Of a DNA stretch of 64,000 bases, positions 26,198-34,000 are shown one piece after another. Under the pieces are notes generated by a model. That model did not search any database and was not told the origin of the DNA. It saw only the letters and a program-made list of their open reading frames with translations. The translations under genes were made by a program, and so were the position numbers. Source of the stretch: CAIOYC01 sp965277345 (GTDB taxonomy: Bacteria; Pseudomonadota; Alphaproteobacteria; Caulobacterales; Caulobacteraceae); the NCBI GenBank assembly GCA_965277345.1, contig CBDICI010000004.1:1860001-1924000 (forward strand). Direction: 5' to 3'. Within the stretch, counting starts at the first letter, position 1; each line of letters opens with the position of its first letter.

Positions 26198-26685
26198 CTC
26201 GGCTGGGCCTTGGGTCCGGCCAGCGCCGCCAGGATGCGGCGTGCGCCGGGCGCGGCGTCGATCCCCCCCTCACGATAGGCGCTCGCCAGCCGTTCGCGAA
26301 GGGCTTCGCTGACCCCGATCTCGAACGTCAGGCCCGCCTCGGTCAGACGGGTCGGGCGGCGACGGGTGTCGAGTTCGCCGGGCTCCGCCTCCGCCAAGCC
26401 GGCGACGATGAGCTCCTTCAGCGTCTTGCTCGCGCCCTGCTTGGAGAGGCCGGTCAGCCGCGCCAGTTCCTGCACCCCGAGCCCCGGCCGGCGCTTCAGC
26501 AGAAAAGCGGCGCGATAGTGGCCCCGGCCGAGCCGGCTCCCCGCCGCCATGCCCGCGTCCAGCCGGGCGTCCGCGGTGCTCCACAGCGCCGCCTCGGCCA
26601 GGAAGAAGGTCTCCAGCGCGCGGTCGAGCTCATCCTCGGAGAGGACGAGGCGTGGATCGGCGGCGGCGGCGCCTATGTCGGGCAT
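26179..26685 (-). CDS. MarR-family transcriptional regulator (PetP-like)
   Basis: A 168-residue regulator from the ATG at 26685. The winged helix-turn-helix is clear: LGRGHYRAAFLLKRRPGLGVQELARLTGLSKQGASKTLKELIVAGLAEAEPGELDTRRRPTRLTEAG, including the DxRR wing of MarR proteins. The 3' end overlaps the OmpR-type gene by 19 bases, making a three-gene operon with the kinase. MarR-type partners are common in this arrangement, where they act together with the response regulator. The frame is open upstream to 26847 but overlaps the ilvE start region. Confidence 0.9.
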   Translation of the reverse strand: MPDIGAAAADPRLVLSEDELDRALETFFLAEAALWSTADARLDAGMAAGSRLGRGHYRAAFLLKRRPGLGVQELARLTGLSKQGASKTLKELIVAGLAEAEPGELDTRRRPTRLTEAGLTFEIGVSEALRERLASAYREGGIDAAPGARRILAALAGPKAQPRWKDEY

Positions 26686-26704
26686 CGACCCCGCCCCTCG
26701 GGCG

Positions 26705-26735
26705 TTGACGGGGGAGGGGCGAGCAGGTCTATAGG
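26705..26735 (+). promoter_or_regulatory. Candidate promoter for ilvE
   Basis: TTGACG (26705-26710) is followed by TCTATA at 17-base spacing, or by TATAGG at 19-base spacing, about 35-40 bases before the ilvE ATG. It lies in the divergent gap between the MarR-type gene and ilvE. Confidence 0.45.
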
Positions 26736-26771
26736 GCCGCTGAAACTCTCTCGCCCGGTGAAAGATTGCGC

Positions 26772-27659
26772 ATGGCTGCCGCTCCGTTCGACGATCGTGA
26801 TGGCTGGATCTGGTTTGACGGCGAGTTTGTGCCTTGGCGTGAAGCAAGGGTGCACGTTCTCACCCACGGCCTGCACTACGCCTCGTCGGTATTCGAGGGC
26901 GAGCGGATGTACGATGGCGAAGTGTTCAAGCTGACCGAGCATACCGAACGCCTGTTCCGCTCGGCGGAACTGCTGGACATGGACATTCCCTTCACCGTGG
27001 CGGAGATCGACGCGGCCTGCAAGGAAGTGTGCGCGCGCAACGGCTTGACCGACGCCTACCTGCGTCCCATTGCCTGGCGCGGGGCCGAGACCATGGGCGT
27101 GGCCTCCAAGGGGTCCAAGGTGCACGTGGCCGTCGCCGCCTGGGTGTGGCCGAGCTACTTCGATCCAGAGGAGAAGAAGAAGGGCGTGCGCATCACCCAC
27201 GCCAAGTGGCGCCGGCCCGACCCGGCGACCATCCCCTCGGCGGCCAAGGCCGCCGGCCTCTACATGATCTGCACCCTCTCCAAGGACGCGGCGGAGCGCG
27301 AGGGCTATGCCGACGCCCTGATGCTCGACTACCGCGGCTATGTCGCGGAGATGACCGGCGCCAATGTCTTCTTCGTCAAGGACGGGGTGATCCATACCCC
27401 GCTGCCCGACTGCTTCCTGAACGGCATAACCCGCCTGACCCTGATCGACCTGGCCCGCTGGCGCGGGTTCGAGGTGGTGGAGCGCCATATCAGGCCTGAG
27501 GAGATGGCCGAGTTCACCGAGTGCTTCATCACCGGCTCCGCCGCCGAAGTGACGCCGGTGCGCGAGATTGGGGAATACCGCTTCACGCCGGGCAACATCT
27601 CGCTGTCGCTGATGGGCGACTATTCCAGCCTGGTGCGCCGCACGCTGACCATGACCTGA
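26772..27659 (+). CDS. ilvE: Branched-chain amino acid aminotransferase
   Basis: A 295-residue class IV PLP enzyme that interconverts Leu, Ile and Val with their 2-oxo acids, using glutamate. It has the N-terminal DGWIWFDGEFVPWREARVHVLTHGLHYASSVFEGERMY segment, typical of BCAT. The PLP lysine region is PSAAKAAGLYM. The class IV signature follows (EGYADALMLDYRGYVAEMTGANVFFV), and the C-terminal ECFITGSAAEVTPV is present. The ATG at 26772 is two codons after a TTG in the same frame. It is divergent from the MarR/OmpR/EnvZ operon. Confidence 0.95.
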   Translation: MAAAPFDDRDGWIWFDGEFVPWREARVHVLTHGLHYASSVFEGERMYDGEVFKLTEHTERLFRSAELLDMDIPFTVAEIDAACKEVCARNGLTDAYLRPIAWRGAETMGVASKGSKVHVAVAAWVWPSYFDPEEKKKGVRITHAKWRRPDPATIPSAAKAAGLYMICTLSKDAAEREGYADALMLDYRGYVAEMTGANVFFVKDGVIHTPLPDCFLNGITRLTLIDLARWRGFEVVERHIRPEEMAEFTECFITGSAAEVTPVREIGEYRFTPGNISLSLMGDYSSLVRRTLTMT

Positions 27660-27699
27660 CCATGGACTGGCGGGCGAAGGCGGGTTAATTCCGCCCCGC

Positions 27700-27775
27700 G
27701 CCGGCTTAGCTCAGTTGGTAGAGCAGCGGTTTTGTAAACCGAAGGTCGGGGGTTCGAGTCCCTCAGCCGGCACCA
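27700..27775 (+). tRNA. tRNA-Thr (anticodon TGT)
   Basis: A complete 76-base cloverleaf. The acceptor arms GCCGGCT and AGCCGGC pair fully. The D-arm is GCTC/GAGC. The anticodon stem encloses the loop TTTGTAA with anticodon TGT. The T-arm is GAGGG-type with GGTTCGAGTCC. The discriminator A and CCA are encoded (27772-27775). It reads ACA and other ACN threonine codons. Confidence 0.97.
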
Positions 27776-27880
27776 CCGCGCGGTAACGCGGGCGCCCAAA
27801 ATGGTTGGGGCCGTTATAGAATATCAACGAATCCGGCCATAGGCTTAGTCCATCGTTCGGATCGAGGTTGAGCGTGCCCG

Positions 27881-28423
27881 GTGAGTCCAGACTTTCGCGT
27901 CAACCTCGAGCGCGCCTCCATCCTGTTGGTCGACAACAATTCGCTCGGCATGTCGATCCTCGGCCAGATTTTCGGCGGGTTCGGCGTGCGCAAGCTGCAC
28001 AAGTGCACGACGGCGAGGGAGGCCAAGCAGCTCCTCGCTGAGACCGAGGTCGATCTCATCGTGCTGAACGACGATCTGGGGGATGAAGCCGGCTCCGAGT
28101 TCGTGCGCTGGCTTCGCCGGCTGGAGAACAACGTGAACAGTTTCGCCTCGGCCATCCTGGTGTCGGGGCACATCAGGCGCTCGGTGGTGCAGCGCACACG
28201 CGATTGCGGCGCGAACTTCCTGGTGTCCAAGCCGCTCAGCCCGGCGATGGTGCTGGAGCGCGTGGTCTGGGTCGCCCGGGAGAAGCGGCCCTTCCTGGAA
28301 ACCGGCGACTATGCCGGGCCGGATCGGCGCTTTCACATCGCCACCGAATCCGAGAACCTCGGGCGACGGCGCACGGACCGCCAGGGTGATACGGGTGCGC
28401 TGATCGGAGGACCGCCGGTATGA
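27881..28423 (+). CDS. Receiver-domain protein lacking the phospho-acceptor aspartate (pseudo-receiver)
   Basis: A 180-residue single-receiver protein starting at a GTG. The fold of a CheY-like domain is clear from ASILLVDNNSLGMSILGQIF, VDLIVLNDDLGDEAGSEFVRWL, SAILVSGHI and FLVSKPLSPAMVLERV. At the place of the phosphorylated Asp stands Asn63 (VLND), and the second pocket Asp is Asn19 (VDNN). Ser95 and Lys117 are kept. The tail has the GPDRR motif found in many alphaproteobacterial single-domain regulators. The stop overlaps the start of the HPt-like gene by ATGA. It probably acts by binding rather than phosphorylation, although the Asp next to Asn63 could in principle be modified. Confidence 0.85.
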   Translation: MSPDFRVNLERASILLVDNNSLGMSILGQIFGGFGVRKLHKCTTAREAKQLLAETEVDLIVLNDDLGDEAGSEFVRWLRRLENNVNSFASAILVSGHIRRSVVQRTRDCGANFLVSKPLSPAMVLERVVWVAREKRPFLETGDYAGPDRRFHIATESENLGRRRTDRQGDTGALIGGPPV

Positions 28424-28890
28424 GCGTGGTGCGCTTCATTCCCCAGGTGAACCGCCTGGCCAAGGCCATGAAGGGGCCGGGCGGCAAGAAGGTGTCGGAA
28501 GCCGTCGCCGATGCGGAGGCCGCGCTGCAGGAAATCGCCCCGCCGTCGCTGGAGGCGCTGGACGCGGCCCTCGCCGACATCGTCGTCCAGCTCCAGCCGC
28601 CGGGGCTGCCGTCGAAGGCGGTCCGCGCGGCCATCTATCGGCGGGCGAATGAAATCAACGCGCTGGGCGGCCTGTTCGGCCTGGCCGACATGGGCAGGGC
28701 GGCATGGAGCCTGTGCGAACTGATCGACATCGCCGAAGCCGGTCCGCCTTCCACCCGCGCGGCGATGGACGCGCACGTGCGCAGCCTCCGACTGCTCCGG
28801 GCCGGCGACGCCTTGCCGGAAGATGAGCGCAAGGCGGTACTGGAGGGGCTGGACAAGGTTCTGGCGCACGTGCGCAGCGAAGCCGGCTGA
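28420..28890 (+). CDS. Degenerate HPt-like helical protein
   Basis: A 156-residue all-helical protein. The segment ANEINALGGLFGLADMGRAAWSLCELID aligns with the His-phosphotransfer motif of alphaproteobacterial HPt proteins (pattern HDIKGQGGxFG...SLC). The phospho-acceptor His is Asn77 and the following Lys is Asn80. A later DAHVRSLRLL also fits the fourth HPt helix. The start overlaps the receiver-gene stop (ATGA), so the two proteins are likely made together and may interact. If the alignment is right, both members of the pair lack their phosphorylatable residue. The alternative is an unrelated four-helix protein. Confidence 0.6.
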   Translation: MSVVRFIPQVNRLAKAMKGPGGKKVSEAVADAEAALQEIAPPSLEALDAALADIVVQLQPPGLPSKAVRAAIYRRANEINALGGLFGLADMGRAAWSLCELIDIAEAGPPSTRAAMDAHVRSLRLLRAGDALPEDERKAVLEGLDKVLAHVRSEAG

Positions 28891-29033
28891 GCGTCTTCAC
28901 CAGGAATGGAACGGCGAAGAGCGCTCCGGTCCGGCCGTTCTACGCGGGGGAGGGGGCGGCCCGCCGCGGATGATCGCTTGGCGGCGGCGCGCACCCGTGC
29001 GAAGCTGGGTGGGGTATCAACTGGAGATTACAC

Positions 29034-29174
29034 ATGCGCAAGATCGCCACCTTCGCCGCCGCCGCCATGGTTCTGGCCCTCGGCGCCTGCAACACCGTCG
29101 CCGGCGCCGGCAAGGACGTCTCGGGCGCGGGCCACGCCGTCACCGACACCGCCAACGACGCCAAGCCTCACTAA
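29034..29174 (+). CDS. Entericidin A/B-family small lipoprotein
   Basis: A 46-residue peptide. A signal with lipobox (MRKIATFAAAAMVLALGACN; Cys19) leads into the entericidin pattern NTVAGAGKDVSGAGHAVTDTAND. These membrane lipoproteins are best known from the E. coli ecnAB antidote/toxin pair, but here only one gene is present. A GGAG lies 7 bases before the ATG. Many alphaproteobacteria carry such solitary copies with an unknown role, possibly in envelope stress. Confidence 0.88.
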   Translation: MRKIATFAAAAMVLALGACNTVAGAGKDVSGAGHAVTDTANDAKPH

Positions 29175-29269
29175 GACCGCTTCCGTCCCAGACCCTGGTC
29201 GGCCCGTCCTGGGCCGCGACCAGGGTCTGCGCTCTGAAGGCGCAGGGGCGGGGGTCGCAGAGCTTCGCT

Positions 29270-29692
29270 ATGATCCCCGTCACCGACGACATCTCCCTCG
29301 CCGATGACGAGATCGAACTGCGCTTCTTCCGCGCCGGCGGGCCGGGCGGGCAAAACGTCAACAAGGTCTCCACCGCGGTGCAACTTCGATTCGATGCGCG
29401 CCGCTCCCCCTCGCTTCCCAACGATGTGTCGATTCGCCTGCAGAAACTGGCGGGCAGGCGGCTGACGCTGGAGGGCGTGGTGGTGATCGCCGCCCAGCGC
29501 TTCCGCACCCAGGAACGTAACCGCGAGGACGCCATCGCGCGGCTGGTCGAGCTGATCCGCGCCGCCGCCGAGCGCCCCACGGTGCGCCGCCCCACCCGGC
29601 CCTCCAAGGCCGCCAAGGCCAAGCGGCTCGACACCAAGCGCACCCGCGCCACGGTCAAGGCCGGACGGGGCCGGCCCGGACTGGACGACTGA
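29270..29692 (+). CDS. arfB: Alternative ribosome-rescue factor ArfB (YaeJ-type peptidyl-tRNA hydrolase)
   Basis: A 140-residue class I release-factor-like protein that frees stalled ribosomes by hydrolysing peptidyl-tRNA. The GGQ catalytic motif is in FRAGGPGGQNVNKVSTAVQLRF (residues 26-28). The C-terminal tail is very basic (KAAKAKRLDTKRTR), as needed to enter the empty mRNA channel. It lacks the codon-recognition domains of RF1/RF2. The ATG at 29270 was chosen because the family start matches; the frame is open far upstream across the entericidin gene in another phase. Confidence 0.93.
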   Translation: MIPVTDDISLADDEIELRFFRAGGPGGQNVNKVSTAVQLRFDARRSPSLPNDVSIRLQKLAGRRLTLEGVVVIAAQRFRTQERNREDAIARLVELIRAAAERPTVRRPTRPSKAAKAKRLDTKRTRATVKAGRGRPGLDD

Positions 29693-30093
29693 ACGCCCCG
29701 CTGTGTCTGCCATTTCCCCTACAGAGGCTGAGAACGGGATCGGGTGTTTCCAATATGGACTCTGCCGGACAGTCCACGGAGTCCGGATTAAAGAGAATGA
29801 ACCCTTTATTCGCATGGCTTTGTTCAAAAAACCTCCGTCCACGACAGTCCGGACTCCATCCATCAGCTAAGCCATTACCCATGATCGGCGCCCGCGCCGT
29901 CGTTGAACCCTCGCAACCTGGTCGGCGAGGTAAGCCCGCTCCGGCGTCTCCAACGAGCCGAACCGATTATGCACCCGCGCTGATCGGGTTGGATAAGTCG
30001 CCCCTGCGCCTCCGACGTCTTACGCAAGCTTAACTTGCCGTGCGGGCGCCTTCTGGCCACTTCCTCACGCCGGACGAGAGAGGGGATTTGGCG
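29693..30093. other. Gene-free, relatively A/T-rich gap with an inverted repeat
   Basis: No convincing gene was found in these 400 bases. Composition is more A/T-rich than the surroundings between about 29740 and 29880. GGAGTCCGGA (29778-29787) and TCCGGACTCC (29848-29857) form a perfect 10-base inverted repeat around a 60-base loop. GACAGTCC also occurs twice as a direct repeat (29768-29775, 29843-29850). It may be a remnant of a small mobile element or a regulatory structure. Confidence 0.4.
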
Positions 30094-30936
30094 ATGGCGC
30101 GGCGCGGGCGGCTTGAGGGAACGGCGCGCCTCCAATGGACAACGACACTGTATCTGGCGGTGGCCTTCGGCTGGGCGTGGGGGTTCTGGCTGATCGGCTG
30201 GTTGGTGTTCGTCAAGCGGCTCGACCTGCCGCTGGTCCCGATCCTCATGCTGGGCTCATTTGGGCCGCTATTGGGCGCGGCGGTCACGACCCTGGCCGAG
30301 GGTGGGCCGCGCCGTGCGCTGTCGTTCTTCAGCCGTGTCTTCGACCTGCACATGGGCTGGGCCGTCTTCCTGGTCTCGTTCTTCCTGGCGCCGGTCGCCG
30401 CCGTGGCAGTCGAATACGCCCACGCCGCCTTCGTCCACGCGCCTGCAGCGATCGATATGGGCTGGCGCGATCTGCCTCTGACCTACCTGTTCCTGTTCTT
30501 GCTCGGCGGGACCCTGGCGGAGGAGTTCGGCTGGTCGTTGCTGTCGGACAAGCTCGACGCCATGGCGCCCCTTGGCCGGTCCACCTTCGCGCTGGGCGCG
30601 GTTTGGGCCCTCTGGCATCTGCCGCTCTTCTTCATCACGACACCGGACATGCTGCAGGGTTACACGCCCTTCTACATCTTTTTCTTCGTCACCGTTTCGA
30701 TGCGCTATCTGTTCGCCTGGGCCTACCACCGGGGCGGTTACAGCATACTTTCCAATATGCTGTTCCACACGGCGTCAAACCTCGCCTACAGTATTGTGGT
30801 TCTGGCGCCGACGGCGACGATGCACTCGACGGCCAAGCTATGGATGTATGGCGTTCTGACGCTGGTTTCGGCGGTGGTGTTGTGGAAGATCGCGCCGCCG
30901 CGCCCGCACTCGACGCCGCCAGAAGCGCGAACCTAG
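30094..30936 (+). CDS. CPBP-family intramembrane metalloprotease (Abi/CAAX-like)
   Basis: A 280-residue membrane protein with about seven to eight hydrophobic segments. Its active-site motifs match the CPBP/Rce1-like family: GGTLAEEFGWSLL with the paired glutamates, ALGAVWALWHLPLFF with a metal-binding His, and ILSNMLFHTASN with the second His. These proteases cleave within the membrane, and some handle bacteriocin immunity or peptide maturation. The ATG at 30094 follows GAGAGAGGGG; an upstream GTG at 30040 is possible. It lies about 130 bases upstream of the peptide synthetase on the same strand, so a link is conceivable but unproven. Confidence 0.88.
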   Translation: MARRGRLEGTARLQWTTTLYLAVAFGWAWGFWLIGWLVFVKRLDLPLVPILMLGSFGPLLGAAVTTLAEGGPRRALSFFSRVFDLHMGWAVFLVSFFLAPVAAVAVEYAHAAFVHAPAAIDMGWRDLPLTYLFLFLLGGTLAEEFGWSLLSDKLDAMAPLGRSTFALGAVWALWHLPLFFITTPDMLQGYTPFYIFFFVTVSMRYLFAWAYHRGGYSILSNMLFHTASNLAYSIVVLAPTATMHSTAKLWMYGVLTLVSAVVLWKIAPPRPHSTPPEART

Positions 30937-31062
30937 GACATTTCCAGGCGTCGGCCCGATTCCATCGGAAAGGGGCTTCATGGGGCGACCCCTACGATTT
31001 GTGAGGCGTCATGGAGTTCCCGAACGTCGCGAAGCGGGTTAGAGCGCGGCTTGCTCCCAAGG

Positions 31063-34000
31063 ATGCCTGTGGTCGCTGACGTCGCTCTCCGTACTCCGCC
31101 GCCGGTCGCGTCCGCGCCCGAACCCTTTCCCGCGCCGCCGTATCAGCGCGACGAGCTTCTGCACGAACTGTTTCGCGCCACCGCCCGGCGGCTGCCGAAC
31201 GCCATCGCCCTGCGCCAGGCCGAGGCCGATCCGGAAACCGCACGCAAGACCGAGCTGACCTATGAGGAGCTGCGCCTGCGCGCCGCGCGCCTCGCCCGCC
31301 ACCTCCGGGCCAGGGGGGTGGGGCGCGGCGACCGGGTGCTGATCTGCCTGCCGCGCGGGATCGACCAGTATATGGCGGTGCTGGGCGTCCTGGAGGTCGG
31401 CGCGGCCTATGTGCCGGTGGACTGGTCCATCCCGCAGGACCGCGCCGACTATATCGCCGAGGAGTGCGCCGCGCGCGCCGTCATCACCTGCGCCGACCGG
31501 GCCGGGGCGTTCGCCGGGTCGGACGCGGTGGTGGTCGACGTGCTGGCCGATCTCGGCGACATCGCCGCGCTGGACGGCGCGCCGCTGACCCGCGCCGAGA
31601 CCGGCGCCGCCCCCGACGACATCGCCTATGTGATCTACACCTCCGGCTCCACCGGACGGCCCAAGGGGGTGATGATCCGCCATCGCAACGCCGCCTATCA
31701 GGTGCGGTCCGAGGCCTCGATCCTCGGCGTGGACGATACGGACACGGTGTTCGCCGGCGCCTCGCTCTCGTTCGACATCTCGGTGGAGGAGATGTGGGCC
31801 GCTTTCTTCAGCGGCGCCTGCCTGCTGGTCTCCACGGAGGGACTGATCAAGGCCGGGCCGGACCTGGCGGCGGCCCTGGACGCCTACGGCGTGACGGTGT
31901 GGTCGCTGGTGCCCTCGCTGCTGGCGGTGATCGACCACCCGATGGCGAAGCTGCGCCTGCTGATCACCGGCGGCGAGGCGATCCCGGCCGAGCTGGCCCG
32001 GCGCTGGATGCGGCCTGGACTGCGGCTGCTCAACACCTACGGCCCGACCGAGACCACGGTGGCCTGCACCTGGTCGGAGCTTTTGCCCGGCCGGCCGGTG
32101 ACCATCGGTACGCCGCTGCCGGGCTTCACCGCCTGGGTCGTGGACGAACGGCTCGATCCGGTGGCGCCGGGGGTCGAGGGCGAACTGGTGATCGGCGGCC
32201 CGGGAGTGGGCGCCGGCTATCTCAACCGCCCGGACCTGACGGCGGAAAAGTTCGTCGATGCGCCCTTCGCCGTGCGCGGCAGGACGAGCGAACGGGTCTA
32301 TCGCACCGGCGACCTGGTGCGGGTGAACGCCGATGGCGACATCGAATTCCTCGGGCGGATCGACACCCAGGTGAAGATCCGCGGCTACCGGGTCGAACTC
32401 GGCGAGATCGAGGCGGTGCTGGCGGAGGACGCCTCGGTCGGCCAGGCGGTGGTGCACCTCTTCCCGGAGGCGGACGGCTCGGACGTGCTGGTCGCCTTCG
32501 TAACGCCGCGCACCCCCGGTGGGGCGGTCGATCTCGACAGTGTGCGGGCCGTGGTTGGGCAAAAGCTCCCCGCCTACATGCGCCCCATGGCCTATGAGCT
32601 GAAGGCGGCGCTGCCGACGCTGATCTCCGGCAAGGTGAACCGCAAGGCCCTGGAGCGGCCGCGCCGCCTGGAGATCGCCGCCCGCGCGCCCGATCCACCG
32701 CAAACCCCGATGGAAACAAGGCTGGTGGAGGTGTGGAGGCAGGTGTTCGCCCCGACCCCGGTCGGCGCCACGGACGACTTCTTCGAGGACCTCGGCGGCC
32801 ACTCGCTCCGCGCCGCGCGGATGGTGTCCATCGCCCGCACCGACCCTTCGCTGGTGTCGATCTCGATCCAGGACCTCTATGCCGCGCCGACCGTGCGCAA
32901 GCTGGCCGTGCGCCTGGCCGGCGCCGCCCCGACCACGCGGGTGGAGGAGCCGTTCCATCCGATCCCGCAACGGCGCCGCACCCTGTGCGCCGTCGCCCAG
33001 GCCATCGCCCTGATCCCCATCTTCGCCTTCGCCGGGGTGCAGTGGATCTTCCCCTATCTGGCCTATGCCGCCCTGGCCACGCCCGATCCCAAAAGCCGTA
33101 TCCCGGCGCTGCTGGTGGCGGGCGCCGCCTTCCTGGTGCTGCCGCCGCTGATGATCCTGCTGTCGGTGGCGATCAAGTGGATCGTCATCGGCCGCTTCAA
33201 GCCGGGGGACTATCCGCTGTGGGGGGCTTATTATTTCCGCTGGTGGTTGGTGCGCCGGTTCCTGTCGGTGATCCCGACCCAGTTCCTGGCCGGGACGCCG
33301 CTGATGTCGCTCTATTACCGGCTGCTCGGGGCCGAGATCGGGCGCGACGTGTTCCTGGCCATGGACCAGATCGACGCGCCGGACCTGGTCAGCGTCGGCG
33401 ACGGCGCCATCGTCTCGGACGGGGCGGTGTTCGCCACCACCTCGGTGGAGCGGGGGCTGCTGCGCATCGGGCGCAACGACGTGGGCAGGAACGCCTTCGT
33501 CGGCACCATGTCGGTGATCGGGCGTGGCGCGGTGCTGGGCGCGGGCTCGGTGCTGGAGGACCTCTCCGCCATTCCCACCGGCGAGCGCGTGCCCGATGGC
33601 GAGGTGTGGACGGGCTCGCCCGCCGTGCGCCGTGGGCCGGCGGAGCCACGCACGGGGGCGCCGCGTCCCACGCGGGCGCGCCGCATCCTGATCACCGGGG
33701 CGCTGATGGTGGTGGCGCCGTTCCTGCCCTTCGCCGCGGTGTTGCCCATCGCGCCGGGCCTGCTCGGCCTGATCGAGGTGGATTGGGCCACCAAGGGCTA
33801 CAGCTACATGCTGCTCTCGCCGGCGCTGGCCATCGTCTATGTGGTGCTGATGTGCCTGCTCACCGTCGTGGCCAAGTGGCTGCTGCTGGGGCGGGTCAAG
33901 CCCGGAGTCTATTCGATCTGGAGCCCGTTCTATGTGCGCTACTGGTTCGTCAAGCAGTTGGGCGAACTGGCGCTCGACCTCTTGCACCCGATCTACGCGA

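Noticed and set aside
27776..27800. CCGCG-loop-CGCGG hairpin after the tRNA-Thr as a terminator
   Set aside because: The stem is only five pairs and is not followed by a T-run, so it does not meet the usual terminator pattern.
29755..30033. A 92-residue plus-strand frame in the gene-free gap after arfB
   Set aside because: It has no ribosome-binding site, spans the inverted repeat, and its composition shifts abruptly from the A/T-rich to the GC-rich part.
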